NCBI GenBank assembly: GCA_016865935.1
Contig: VGOB01000028.1
Location: 1 to 34,551, forward strand
DNA: 34,551 nt
Direction of reading: 5' to 3'
From: Chloroflexota bacterium
GTDB lineage: Bacteria; Chloroflexota; Anaerolineae; UBA4142
Both the position numbers and the translations under genes were made by a program. The notes beneath the pieces are model-generated. The model was not told the DNA's origin. It ran no database searches and saw only the letters and a list, made by a program, of their open reading frames with translations. Numbering within the stretch: the first letter of the stretch is position 1; the number at the start of each line of letters is the position of its first letter. Positions 14,517-22,083 of the stretch are shown piece by piece.

Positions 14517-17007
14517 TCTTTGCCGCGCGCGGCAGTTTGTCTTTCTGCGCCGGTGCGGTCTCGGCGGGCGCGTTGCCGTTGCCGCCCGCCGGTTTCACGG
14601 GGGCGGGCAGCAGCGCGGCGTTGAACACATCGGTCACGTTTTCCGCGAAGACGAACGTCAAACTCTTGCGAACTTCGTCCGGCAGATCGTCCAAATCTTT
14701 TTCGTTGCGCCGCGGCAAGATGATCGTCGTGAGTCCGGCGCGGTGCGCGGCGAGCACCTTTTCTTTGATCCCGCCGACCGGCAACACGCGTCCGCGCAGC
14801 GTGATCTCGCCGGTCATCGCGATATCATTGCGCACCAAACGGTTCGTCATCAGCGAGGCGAGCGCGGTTGCCATCGTCACGCCCGCGCTCGGTCCGTCTT
14901 TCGGCGTCGCGCCTTCGGGCACGTGCAAGTGAATGTCGCTCTGCTCGAAGGCTTTGGGTTCGATTGCCAGGTCTTTCGCTTTGGAGCGCACGTAGGAAAG
15001 CGCGGCTTGCGCGGATTCGCGCATCACGTCGCCCAGCTGTCCGGTGACGATGAACCCTTTGCCGCCCGGCATTCGCGTCGCTTCGATGAACACGATGTCG
15101 CCGCCGACCGGGGTCCAGACCAAGCCGGTTGACACTCCGGGGATGGAGGTGCGTTCCGCGATTTCGCGATAGAACTTGGGTTTGCCCAGCAACTCGCTCG
15201 CCTTGGATGGGTTGACGACGACCGGCAGTTCTTTGCCTTCCGCGATATGGGTCGCGATCTTGCGGCACACGCTTCCGATCACGCGTTCGAGGTTGCGGAC
15301 TCCGGCTTCGCGCGTGTAGTCGCGCGCGATTTGACGAATGGCGTCGTCTTCGAACGTGATCTCTTCCGGCGTGAGTCCGTTTTCTTTGACTTGGCGCGGA
15401 ACGAGATAACCTTTCGCGATGTTCAATTTTTCTTCTTCGGTGTAGCCGGAGAGGATGAGAATTTCCATCCGGTCGCGCAGCGCGGGCTGGATCGGTTCCA
15501 GTTGATTCGCGGTGCAAATGAAAATCACTTGCGACAGATCGAAATCCACGTCGAGATAGTGATCGCGGAACGTCTTGTTCTGCGCGGGATCGAGCACTTC
15601 GAGCAACGCGGACGACGGATCGCCGCGAAAGTCTGCGCCGATCTTGTCCACTTCGTCGAGCATCATCACCGGATTGCGCGATTCGGCGCGCTTTAACGAT
15701 TGGATGATCCGCCCGGGCAACGCGCCGATGTACGTGCGCCGATGCCCGCGAATTTCCGCTTCGTCGTGCATCCCGCCGAGTGACATGCGGATGAACTTGC
15801 GTCCGAGCGCGCGCGCGATCGATTGTCCCAGCGACGTTTTGCCGACGCCGGGCGGACCGGCAAAACACAGGATCGAGCCCTTGTACGTTTTGGCTTCTTC
15901 GTCGCCGCCGCGTTCCAAACGCAATTTACGCACCGCGAGATATTCGAGGATGCGTTCCTTGACGTCTTTGAGATCGTAGTGATCTTCATCCAGAATCTGG
16001 CGCGCGCGCGCGATTTCCAGATGATCTTCGGTCGTCTTGTTCCAGGGCAATTCGGTCAGCCAGTCGAGGTACGTTTTGATGACGTGATACTCGGCGGCGG
16101 CGGGCGGCATCGTGCGCAGCCGCCCCAGTTCGCGCTTGGCTTCCTTCTCGGCTTCGGGCGACATTTTCGCTTCGGCGATTTTCTTTTCGTACTCTTTCGT
16201 CTCGACCGCTTGCTCGTCTTCCTCGCCCAGTTCCTTTTTGATCTGCTTCATCTGCTCGCGCAAGATGTACTCGCGCTGGGTCTTTTCCAGTTCGCCTTGC
16301 GCTTGCGATTGGATCTTCTTGCCGAGTTCCAGGACTTCGAGTTCTTTGGTGATCAGCGCGTCCAGGCGCGTCAGTTTGTCCGCGACCGAATCGAGTTCGA
16401 GCAGTTCCTGCGCGTCTTTCAGTTCCATCCGGATGCTCGTCGCGAGCATATAGACGAGTTGGCGCGGGTCTTCGACGTTCAGCGCCGCCATCAGCAATTC
16501 TTCCGGCAGATGCGGCGCGAGCGACGCGAGGCGGCGGAACAGATCGATCGTGTTCCGCATCAACGCTTCTTCCTGCACGTTCTTTTCGATCGTGTCCGGC
16601 AGGATTTGCATACGCGCGCGCAGGTACGGTTCGGTCGCGGTGAATTCTTGGATGCGCACGCGTTCGATCCCTTGCACGATCAGGCGCACGGTGTTATCGG
16701 GCGCGCGCAAGAGCCGGTGGATGATCGCGACGGTGCCAACGCCGAACACGTCGTCGGGTCCCGCCTCTTCGGGCTTGTCGTCTTTCATCGTGACCAGCGC
16801 GATCATTCGGGTCGCGCTCGTCGCGGCTTCGTCCACGAGTTTGATCGAGCGCGGCTGACCGACGTTGAGCGGGATCACCGTCAACGGATAGACGACGGTG
16901 CCGCGCAAGGGGAGGATGGGCAACTCGGTTGGGATATTCGGATTATTCTCTTGTTCTTTTTTTGCTTCTTCGGGTTCGGGCTCTTTTTTGCCGGTAAAGA
17001 TTTGCAT
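14503..17007 (-). CDS. lon: ATP-dependent protease Lon
   Basis: An 834-residue Lon protease that degrades damaged and short-lived regulatory proteins in the cytoplasm. It contains an N-terminal LON substrate domain ([20 protein letters not shown] onward), a coiled-coil linker rich in Glu/Lys, an AAA+ module with Walker [12 protein letters not shown] and MLDEVDKIG, and the serine-lysine protease domain with PKDGPSAG (Ser707) and GGIKEK (Lys750). I chose ATG 17007 (MQIFTGKK). The frame stays open a further 62 codons upstream, but those are encoded by a GTGAGACA tandem repeat and antisense to hsp20. It has a Pro/Ala/Lys-rich C-terminal tail. It is co-oriented with hsp20, 82 nt downstream of it. 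Confidence 0.97.
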   Translation of the reverse strand: MQIFTGKKEPEPEEAKKEQENNPNIPTELPILPLRGTVVYPLTVIPLNVGQPRSIKLVDEAATSATRMIALVTMKDDKPEEAGPDDVFGVGTVAIIHRLLRAPDNTVRLIVQGIERVRIQEFTATEPYLRARMQILPDTIEKNVQEEALMRNTIDLFRRLASLAPHLPEELLMAALNVEDPRQLVYMLATSIRMELKDAQELLELDSVADKLTRLDALITKELEVLELGKKIQSQAQGELEKTQREYILREQMKQIKKELGEEDEQAVETKEYEKKIAEAKMSPEAEKEAKRELGRLRTMPPAAAEYHVIKTYLDWLTELPWNKTTEDHLEIARARQILDEDHYDLKDVKERILEYLAVRKLRLERGGDEEAKTYKGSILCFAGPPGVGKTSLGQSIARALGRKFIRMSLGGMHDEAEIRGHRRTYIGALPGRIIQSLKRAESRNPVMMLDEVDKIGADFRGDPSSALLEVLDPAQNKTFRDHYLDVDFDLSQVIFICTANQLEPIQPALRDRMEILILSGYTEEEKLNIAKGYLVPRQVKENGLTPEEITFEDDAIRQIARDYTREAGVRNLERVIGSVCRKIATHIAEGKELPVVVNPSKASELLGKPKFYREIAERTSIPGVSTGLVWTPVGGDIVFIEATRMPGGKGFIVTGQLGDVMRESAQAALSYVRSKAKDLAIEPKAFEQSDIHLHVPEGATPKDGPSAGVTMATALASLMTNRLVRNDIAMTGEITLRGRVLPVGGIKEKVLAAHRAGLTTIILPRRNEKDLDDLPDEVRKSLTFVFAENVTDVFNAALLPAPVKPAGGNGNAPAETAPAQKDKLPRAAKKRET

Positions 17008-17020
17008 AGACGCTCCAAAG

Positions 17021-17087
17021 CAGTGAGACAGTGAGACAGTGAGACAGTGAGACAGTGAGACAGTGAGACAGTGAGACAGTGAGACAG
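17021..17087. repeat. Tandem octamer repeat (GTGAGACA), about 8.4 copies
   Basis: Nearly perfect tandem array of the 8-nt unit CAGTGAGA between hsp20 and lon, 14 nt upstream of the lon ATG. Unlike the other word repeats it lacks a reverse-complement arm. The copy number is probably unstable. Confidence 0.95.
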
Positions 17088-17089
17088 CA

Positions 17090-17524
17090 TCAAGCGGTTT
17101 GGATGCGGACTGGGACGCGATGTTCTTGCTTCGATTTGGGAAGCGTGATGTACAGCAAGCCGTTGTCGTACCTGGCTTCGATCTGCTCGGCATCGTACGT
17201 GCCGCTCAAGAAAACTTCGGTGCGGAATTCGCCGTAAGGGATTTCCAAGCAATGATAGCTGAGTTTGGCGTCCCGGTCTTGCCGCGCGCCGGTGACGGTC
17301 AGCACGCGGTCAACGAAGGTGATCCGAAAATCGTCCGGTTGCATCCCGGCGATTTCGACCTTGACGATCACCGCGTCATCGGTTTCGTACACGTCCGTCG
17401 GCGGACGCCACACGCGCGGGCGCGCGCGATGATCGTGCGGAAAAACCGAGTGCAACATTCGATCCATATGCCGTTCGAATTGCTCGACCTCATCCGATTC
17501 GAGCATTTCCTGCGCCATCACCAT
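17090..17524 (-). CDS. Hsp20-family small heat-shock protein
   Basis: A 144-residue alpha-crystallin-type chaperone that holds unfolding proteins. The alpha-crystallin domain spans about residues 45-135: [39 protein letters not shown], and the conserved [15 protein letters not shown] short C-terminal tail carries a V-x-I-type motif (RVPVRIQ). ATG 17524 follows a strong GGAGGT Shine-Dalgarno sequence at 5 nt, whereas the longer frame has none. It is the first gene of a stress operon with lon, behind a consensus promoter with a palindromic operator. Confidence 0.95.
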   Translation of the reverse strand: MVMAQEMLESDEVEQFERHMDRMLHSVFPHDHRARPRVWRPPTDVYETDDAVIVKVEIAGMQPDDFRITFVDRVLTVTGARQDRDAKLSYHCLEIPYGEFRTEVFLSGTYDAEQIEARYDNGLLYITLPKSKQEHRVPVRIQTA

Positions 17525-17561
17525 AAATGACCTCCAGTCTGGCTTGCGACTCAACGGGAAT

Positions 17562-17625
17562 TAGTCAACGCGTCAATCGGTCAACCAGGGACAAGGCGAC
17601 TGATTGACCAATCACTGCTTGACTA
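17562..17625. repeat. Word repeat (GTCAACGCGTCAATCGGTCAA)
   Basis: TAGTCAACGCGTCAATCGG words followed by the complement GACTGATTGACCAATCACTG form a hairpin in the 5' leader of the hsp20-lon transcript. Confidence 0.8.
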
Positions 17626-17634
17626 CACCGGTAG

Positions 17635-17663
17635 AGTATAACACATTTGAGCGATTCGCTCAA
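17635..17663 (-). promoter_or_regulatory. hsp20-lon promoter with palindromic operator
   Basis: On the minus strand a -35 box TTGAGC (17658-17663) and a -10 box TATACT (17635-17640) are 17 nt apart. A perfect palindrome TTGAGCGAATCGCTCAA (17647-17663) covers the -35 box and part of the spacer. The half-sites resemble the HspR/HAIR operator (CTTGAGT...ACTCAAG), but the spacing is 5 rather than 7 nt, so an HspR-like repressor is only an inference. Confidence 0.7.
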
Positions 17664-17694
17664 GTTAAAAATTCGTATATTTCTGTTGCCCCGC

Positions 17695-17723
17695 TTGCAA
17701 TCTGCGTTCGTTTGCGGTATAGT
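17695..17723 (+). promoter_or_regulatory. Promoter of the CBS-ACT gene
   Basis: A -35 box TTGCAA (17695-17700) and a -10 box TATAGT (17718-17723) with a 17-nt spacer. The leader runs about 53 nt to the ATG. It is divergent from the hsp20 promoter. Confidence 0.7.
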
Positions 17724-17782
17724 ATGCTTGGAGTGAGGCGACGCTGTGCCTGACTCGAATTCAGTCCCTACGGAGGTGTCTT

Positions 17783-18463
17783 ATGTTGGTGCGAGAGAGA
17801 ATGACTGCCCAGCCCGTCGTCGTGCATCCCGATACGTCGTTCGGCGATGCGATGGATTTGTTGCGCGCCAAAAAAGTGCGCCGCCTGCCCGTCGTAGACG
17901 ACAAGGGCGCGCTGGTCGGCATCGTCGTCGAAAAAGATTTGCTCAGAGCCGGACCATCGGCGGCGACGACGCTGAGTTTCTACGAAATCCCCGCGCTTCT
18001 TGCCAAGCTCAAAATCAAAGAGATTATGACCAAGCGCGTGATTACGGTGGAAGAAGATTGGCCCGTGGAAGAAGCCGCGCGCGTGATGGTCGAACACAAG
18101 ATCGGCTGTCTGCCGATTGTGCGCGGCAATCAGTTGGTCGGCATCATCACCGAGACGGACATCTTTCGCGCGATGACGCTCGCGCTCGGCGGCGAAGCGC
18201 ACTCGCTGCGCGTGATGGTGCGCGTGCCGGACACCAAAGGCGAGCTTGCCAAGTTGTCGAGCCAGATCGCGCAACTTGGCGGCGACATTCGGAGTCTGGT
18301 GACTTTGGTGGGCAAGGAATCCAAGCAAGGTGAGATCACGATGAAAGTGCTGGGGGTCAAGCGCGACGAGTTGGTGAGCGCGCTGGGGAAAATCGGCGTC
18401 CAAGTGGTGGATGTGCGCGAGGTGGGCACCAAGTACGAGCCCAAGTTGATTTCGTCGCATTAA
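17783..18463 (+). CDS. CBS-pair and ACT-domain protein (AcuB-like)
   Basis: A 226-residue cytoplasmic regulatory protein. Two CBS motifs (residues 1-60 with MTAQPVVVHPDTSFGDAMDL, and 75-135 with MTKRVITVEEDWPVEEAARV) form a Bateman module that binds adenine nucleotides. An ACT domain (residues 142-215) follows: RVMVRVPDTKGELAKLSSQI, then GGDIRSLVTL. This CBS-CBS-ACT layout matches AcuB-like proteins. No catalytic domain is present, so it is probably a sensor of energy charge or amino acids. ATG 17783 follows GGAGGTG. It is monocistronic: it has its own promoter and a terminator 9 nt after the stop. Confidence 0.88.
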   Translation: MLVRERMTAQPVVVHPDTSFGDAMDLLRAKKVRRLPVVDDKGALVGIVVEKDLLRAGPSAATTLSFYEIPALLAKLKIKEIMTKRVITVEEDWPVEEAARVMVEHKIGCLPIVRGNQLVGIITETDIFRAMTLALGGEAHSLRVMVRVPDTKGELAKLSSQIAQLGGDIRSLVTLVGKESKQGEITMKVLGVKRDELVSALGKIGVQVVDVREVGTKYEPKLISSH

Positions 18464-18471
18464 CCAGCAAC

Positions 18472-18511
18472 CAGACCCGAGGGAAACGCGTCCTTCGGGT
18501 CTGTTGTTTTT
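18472..18511 (+). terminator. Rho-independent terminator after the CBS-ACT gene
   Basis: Stem AGACCCGAGG / CCTTCGGGTCT with one bulged base, a 9-nt loop, then GTTGTTTTT. Confidence 0.85.
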
Positions 18512-18523
18512 GGCGAACTGACG

Positions 18524-18638
18524 TAAGAGAGTGTTTTAAAATCGCCCGTAGTAGCGACTTTAGTCGTTTTGGGGCGTGGCACGGGCGACTCAAGTCGCAA
18601 CTACGAGCGCGCTCTTTGATTTTCAAAACACTTTCTTA
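18524..18638. repeat. Nested palindromes (AGTGTTTT outer, CGTAGT inner)
   Basis: The outer arms TAAGAGAGTGTTTTAAAATC and GATTTTCAAAACACTTTCTT pair almost completely. They enclose a CGTAGTAGCGACTTTAGTCG / CGACTCAAGTCGCAACTACG palindrome at 18547-18605, the same class as at 6462-6517. It reads as one element inserted into another. Confidence 0.8.
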
Positions 18639-18704
18639 CAAATCATTTTCCGTTTGCCTCCTTGCTTGATGTTCTCACAAACAACAATGCCTGCCGTCCA
18701 CGCG

Positions 18705-18724
18705 AAAAAACCGCGTCGAACGCG
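18705..18724 (-). terminator. Terminator of the small RNA
   Basis: Minus-strand hairpin CGCGTTCGACGCG (5-bp stem, TCG loop; 18712-18724), then G and TTTTTT (18705-18710). Confidence 0.75.
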
Positions 18725-18851
18725 CAGGCACGTTTTGTACAAGTCGTATGGGAAAGCGCGAGACGAATGTCCAGCATTGGTTCCAACTCCAGAATTCGAA
18801 CCGCGCGACAACACGCGTGCTGGGCAGTCATCACCCGCTCGATCAATTATA
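18705..18851 (-). ncRNA. Probable small RNA, about 145 nt, unknown family
   Basis: Bounded by a near-consensus minus-strand promoter and a rho-independent terminator, with no credible coding frame between. Predicted folding by eye: CCAGCA (minus strand, near 18830) pairs with TGCTGG (near 18770), enclosing GGTTC/GAACC. Outside lies an asymmetric internal bubble and then CGAG/CTCG. The layout (closing stem, central bubble, apical stem) recalls 6S RNA, but I see no sequence identity that proves it. I found no SRP, RNase P or tmRNA signature. A TTCGAAT string looks like a tRNA T-loop, but the flanking stems do not pair. Confidence 0.6.
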
Positions 18852-18857
18852 CCGATG

Positions 18858-18886
18858 ATTATAGCATCGCGAACGCGGAGCGTCAA
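18858..18886 (-). promoter_or_regulatory. Strong promoter of the small RNA
   Basis: TTGACG (-35, plus coordinates 18881-18886) and a perfect TATAAT (-10, 18858-18863) with a 17-nt spacer. This is the closest match to the sigma-70 consensus I find in the window. Transcription would start near 18851, reading leftward, divergent from the toxin-antitoxin pair. Confidence 0.8.
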
Positions 18887-18917
18887 ATGCGAATTTCCCC
18901 GCACGCGCAAGGCGTGG

Positions 18918-18923
18918 TATAAT
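18918..18923 (+). promoter_or_regulatory. -10 box for the Phd/RelE pair
   Basis: A perfect TATAAT lies 29 nt before the antitoxin ATG. The expected -35 position (TTCCCC) is a poor match, so an activator or an extended -10 context (TGGTATAAT) may matter. Confidence 0.5.
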
Positions 18924-18951
18924 GCAGACGCATAGAAACGCGAGGTGTACG

Positions 18952-19194
18952 ATGTCAGCAATGTCTCTGAAAATCATTGGCGAGAAAACCGCCGTCGCCA
19001 AAATTGGCAAGAACGATGTAGTGCTTTTGCCTCTGGCGCGCTATCAAACCTTGATGAAGCGGCTGGAAGATTTGGAAGACCTTCTCGATTCTCAGCGATC
19101 CGTCGCAGAATATCGCGCGGGGCAAGGGCGCGCGTTTGGCGATTATTTGAAGGAACGTCGAGGCAAGCATCGTGTGTCAAGTAGTAAACGCTAG
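18952..19194 (+). CDS. Phd/YefM-like antitoxin
   Basis: An 80-residue small protein with an N-terminal strand-helix region (SLKIIGEKTAVAKIGKNDVV, LLPLARYQTLMKRLEDLED) like the Phd/YefM DNA-binding fold. A basic, probably disordered tail follows that would wrap the toxin. I chose ATG 18952, preceded by GAGGTG at 5 nt, over the longer frame from 18922, which overlaps the -10 box. It overlaps the RelE-type toxin gene by 23 nt in a different frame, the usual antitoxin-first order. It is expected to repress its own promoter, by family analogy. Confidence 0.75.
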   Translation: MSAMSLKIIGEKTAVAKIGKNDVVLLPLARYQTLMKRLEDLEDLLDSQRSVAEYRAGQGRAFGDYLKERRGKHRVSSSKR

Positions 19195-19435
19195 CCGCCG
19201 CGTCGAACGCGAACTCGATAAAATTCCCACGCGCGATTTCGAGCGCGTGGCTGAAGCGATCCAGCATCTCGCTGAAAACCCGCGACCGTTTGGCGTGGTG
19301 AAATTAGCCGCGAATATCCACCGGATTCGCGTTGGACGATACCGTGTCATCTACGCGATTGACGACGCGGCAAGAGTTATCATCATTACAAAAGTCAATA
19401 AACGTAATGAAGGTACGTACAAGAGTTTTGATTGA
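19172..19435 (+). CDS. RelE/ParE-superfamily toxin
   Basis: An 87-residue toxin of the RelE type, which cleaves mRNA at the ribosome or targets gyrase in related families. The characteristic pattern is [33 protein letters not shown] and [16 protein letters not shown], ending in a basic strand [12 protein letters not shown]. The [11 protein letters not shown] core is diagnostic. It starts at GTG 19172 inside the antitoxin gene. Its stop TGA shares its A with the ATG of lepA, so the toxin gene is coupled to a conserved translation factor gene. Confidence 0.88.
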   Translation: MCQVVNASRRVERELDKIPTRDFERVAEAIQHLAENPRPFGVVKLAANIHRIRVGRYRVIYAIDDAARVIIITKVNKRNEGTYKSFD

Positions 19436-21234
19436 TGGATCAGTCGAAAATCCGCAATCTCTGCATCATCGCGCATATTGATCACGGCAAGTCCACGCTG
19501 ACCGATCGCTTGCTCGAAGCGACCGGCACGCTCGCCAAACGCGAGATGGTGGAGCAGGTGATGGACCAGATGGACTTGGAGCGCGAAAAGGGCATCACGA
19601 TCAAGGCGAAAGCCGTCCGAATGCTTCATCGCGCGCGCGATGGCAACGAATACGAACTGAATCTGATTGACACGCCGGGACACGTGGATTTCACGTACGA
19701 AGTATCGCGCGCGCTTGCCGCGTGCGAGGGCGCGATTCTCGTCGTGGACGCGACCCAGGGGATCGAAGCGCAGACGCTGGCGAATCTCTACCTCGCGCTC
19801 GAACACAACCTTGTCATCATTCCGGTCGTCAACAAAATCGATCTGCCTTCCGCGCGTCCCGATGAAATTTCGCACGACATCGAACGCCTGTTGAACGTGC
19901 CGAACGATCAGATCGTCCAAGCATCCGCGAAAACTGGCGCGGGCGTACCCGAAATTCTTGAGGCGATTGTCGCGCGCATCCCCGCGCCGGTCGCCGATGC
20001 GACACTGCCGCTGCGCGCGCTCATCTTCGATTCCAAGTACGATGCGTACAAAGGCGTCGTCGCGTACGTGCGCGTCGTGGACGGCGAGTTACCCAAGAAT
20101 CAAAAAATCAAACTGATGTCGTCCGGCTTGGAAATTGACGCGCTCGAAGTCGGCGTCTTTCGCCCCAAGATGGTCGCGGGCGAAACGCTGAGCGCGGGCG
20201 AAGTCGGTTACGTCGCGACCGGCTTGAAGAACGTGCGCGACATTCAGGTCGGCGACACGATCACGCACAGCGCCAATCCCGCGAGCGCGCCCGTCCCCGG
20301 TTATCGTCCGGCGAAGCCGATGGTGTTTGCGGGCTTTTATCCGGTCGAGACGAACGATTATCCGCTCTTGCGCGACGCGCTCGACAAACTGAAATTGAAC
20401 GACGCGTCGTTGACGTACGATCCCGAAACGTCTGCCGCGCTCGGGTTTGGTTTTCGCTGCGGCTTTCTCGGTCTACTGCATATGGAAATCGTGCAGGAAC
20501 GCTTGGAGCGCGAGTACGATCTGAATCTGCTCGCGACCGCGCCGAGCGTCGAGTATCACGTTTTGAAGCGCGACGGCAGCGTCATCACGGTAGACAATCC
20601 CGCCGAGATGCCCGGCGGCGATGAGATCGAAGAGGTCGAAGAACCGTGGATGCACATCCAGGTTTTCACACCGAAAGAGTACATCGGTCCGATTATGGAC
20701 TTGGTCGTTCAGCGGCGCGGCGCGTTCGACAAGATGGAATATCTCGACGAACAACGCGTGCTGCTGACGTACTTTATTCCGCTCTCGGAACTGATCATTG
20801 ATTTTTACGATCAACTGAAATCGCGCACGCGCGGCTACGCCTCGCTCGATTACACCTTCGCCGATTACCGCGTGAGCGATCTCGTCAAGATGAACCTGCT
20901 CGTCAACGAAGAAATCGTGGACGCGCTTTCGATGATCGTCCACAAAGATTACGCGTATCCGCGCGGCGCGGCGTTGTGCAAGAAATTGAAAGAAGTGATT
21001 CCGAGCCAAATGTTTCCCGTTCCGTTGCAAGCGGCAATCGGCGGCAAGATTATCGCGCGCGAAACGATTCGCGCGCGGCGCAAAGACGTGCTGGCGAAAT
21101 GTTACGGCGGCGATATTACGCGCAAGCGCAAACTGCTCGAAAAACAAAAAGCGGGCAAGAAACGGATGAAACGCTTTGGCGTCGTCGAGATTCCGCAGGA
21201 AGCGTTTATGGCGGTGCTGAAACTTGGAGAATAG
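19435..21234 (+). CDS. lepA: Elongation factor 4 (LepA)
   Basis: A 599-residue translational GTPase that back-translocates or remodels stalled ribosomes. G1 is [14 protein letters not shown] near residue 13, G3 is [14 protein letters not shown], and G4 is [11 protein letters not shown]-like domains II, III and V follow, then the LepA-specific C-terminal domain ([28 protein letters not shown]). ATG 19435 overlaps the toxin stop; a TTG one codon earlier is also possible. No insertion is seen in this gene. The GTTCAAGG word repeat begins immediately after its stop codon. Confidence 0.97.
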   Translation: MDQSKIRNLCIIAHIDHGKSTLTDRLLEATGTLAKREMVEQVMDQMDLEREKGITIKAKAVRMLHRARDGNEYELNLIDTPGHVDFTYEVSRALAACEGAILVVDATQGIEAQTLANLYLALEHNLVIIPVVNKIDLPSARPDEISHDIERLLNVPNDQIVQASAKTGAGVPEILEAIVARIPAPVADATLPLRALIFDSKYDAYKGVVAYVRVVDGELPKNQKIKLMSSGLEIDALEVGVFRPKMVAGETLSAGEVGYVATGLKNVRDIQVGDTITHSANPASAPVPGYRPAKPMVFAGFYPVETNDYPLLRDALDKLKLNDASLTYDPETSAALGFGFRCGFLGLLHMEIVQERLEREYDLNLLATAPSVEYHVLKRDGSVITVDNPAEMPGGDEIEEVEEPWMHIQVFTPKEYIGPIMDLVVQRRGAFDKMEYLDEQRVLLTYFIPLSELIIDFYDQLKSRTRGYASLDYTFADYRVSDLVKMNLLVNEEIVDALSMIVHKDYAYPRGAALCKKLKEVIPSQMFPVPLQAAIGGKIIARETIRARRKDVLAKCYGGDITRKRKLLEKQKAGKKRMKRFGVVEIPQEAFMAVLKLGE

Positions 21235-21291
21235 TTCAAGGTTCAAAGTTCAACGTTGAATCTCTAACTTTGAACCTTGAACTTTGAACTC
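21235..21291. repeat. Word repeat (GTTCAAGGTTCAAAG)
   Basis: TTCAAGGTTCAAAGTTCAAC words, then AACTTTGAACCTTGAACTTT as the complementary arm, between lepA and the crotonase gene. Could act as a weak hairpin terminator or attenuator. Confidence 0.9.
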
Positions 21292-21306
21292 GATTGGCGA
21301 GGTATC

Positions 21307-22083
21307 GTGGCATACAAAACCCTACGCGTTGAAAAATCTGATTCCATCACGACAATTTTCCTGAACCGCCCGAGCCAGCGCAACGCGCTCAACGGCGAAT
21401 TGATCGGCGAGCTGCGCGCGCTGACGGACGAATTGCGCGGCGATGCGTCCACGCGCGCGGTGATCGTCACGGGCGCGGGCAAAGCGTTTTCCGTCGGCGC
21501 GGATGTGGAGATGCTGCGGCGCATCGGCGAAGTGTCCGCGCCCGATGAAACGCGCGCCGAAATCAGCAAATGGCGCGACGCGTTCGACGCGTTCGAGCAG
21601 CTGCCGCAGATCACGATCGCCGCGATCAACGGACTCGCGTACGGCGGCGGCGTCGTCCTCGCGCTGGCGTGCGATTTTCGGATCGCGTCCACGCACGCGA
21701 TCTTCGGCTTGCCCGAAATCAAACTGGGGATGGTGCTCGCGCTCGGCGGGACGCAGCGCTTGACGCGTCTCATCGGCGTCAGCGCGGCGAAGGAAATGAT
21801 CTTGCGCGGACGCAACGTCACCGCGTACGATTCGCAGCGCATCGGCTTGGTGCATCGCATCGCCGAACCGAACGAGCTGATGGGGCTGGCGCGCGGTTGG
21901 GCGGAACGCGAAATGAAGTACTCGCCGCGCGCGCTCGCGCTTGCCAAGGATCTGATCAATCGCTCTTTTGATCGCGCTGCGAACGCCTCCGCCGAAGCGG
22001 AAACCATCGCGCAAGTTGAATTGTTGCACTCGCCGGATTTTCTGGCGCGGTTGAAAGCGGTGAAAGAAAACGGAGAGATATGA
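21307..22083 (+). CDS. Crotonase-family protein (enoyl-CoA hydratase-like)
   Basis: A 258-residue crotonase-fold protein acting on an acyl-CoA. The oxyanion-hole motifs GKAFSVGADVEML and NGLAYGGGVVLALACDF are present, as is FGLPEIKLGMVLALGGTQRL. Of the two glutamates of true hydratases, the second is kept (Glu137 in LPEI), but the first, in GGGxE, is Val117, so a standard hydratase activity is doubtful and an isomerase or other crotonase role is possible. GTG 21307 follows GCGAGG and matches the family start; the longer frame lies in the word repeat. It ends with ATGA overlap to the glycosyltransferase gene. Confidence 0.85.
   Translation: MAYKTLRVEKSDSITTIFLNRPSQRNALNGELIGELRALTDELRGDASTRAVIVTGAGKAFSVGADVEMLRRIGEVSAPDETRAEISKWRDAFDAFEQLPQITIAAINGLAYGGGVVLALACDFRIASTHAIFGLPEIKLGMVLALGGTQRLTRLIGVSAAKEMILRGRNVTAYDSQRIGLVHRIAEPNELMGLARGWAEREMKYSPRALALAKDLINRSFDRAANASAEAETIAQVELLHSPDFLARLKAVKENGEI

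Noticed and set aside
17007-17193. An N-terminal extension of Lon rich in SLSHCLTV repeats
   Set aside because: It is encoded by the GTGAGACA tandem repeat and antisense to hsp20; the family start is MQIFTGKK at 17007.
18770-18830. A possible tRNA on the minus strand (TTCGAAT loop followed by a string ending ACCA)
   Set aside because: The flanking bases do not form a T-stem, no acceptor partner exists upstream and no D or anticodon arm can be drawn. It fits better as part of the small RNA.
18643-18846. A 67-codon minus-strand frame within the small RNA region
   Set aside because: No Shine-Dalgarno sequence, no family likeness, and it runs through the terminator hairpin.
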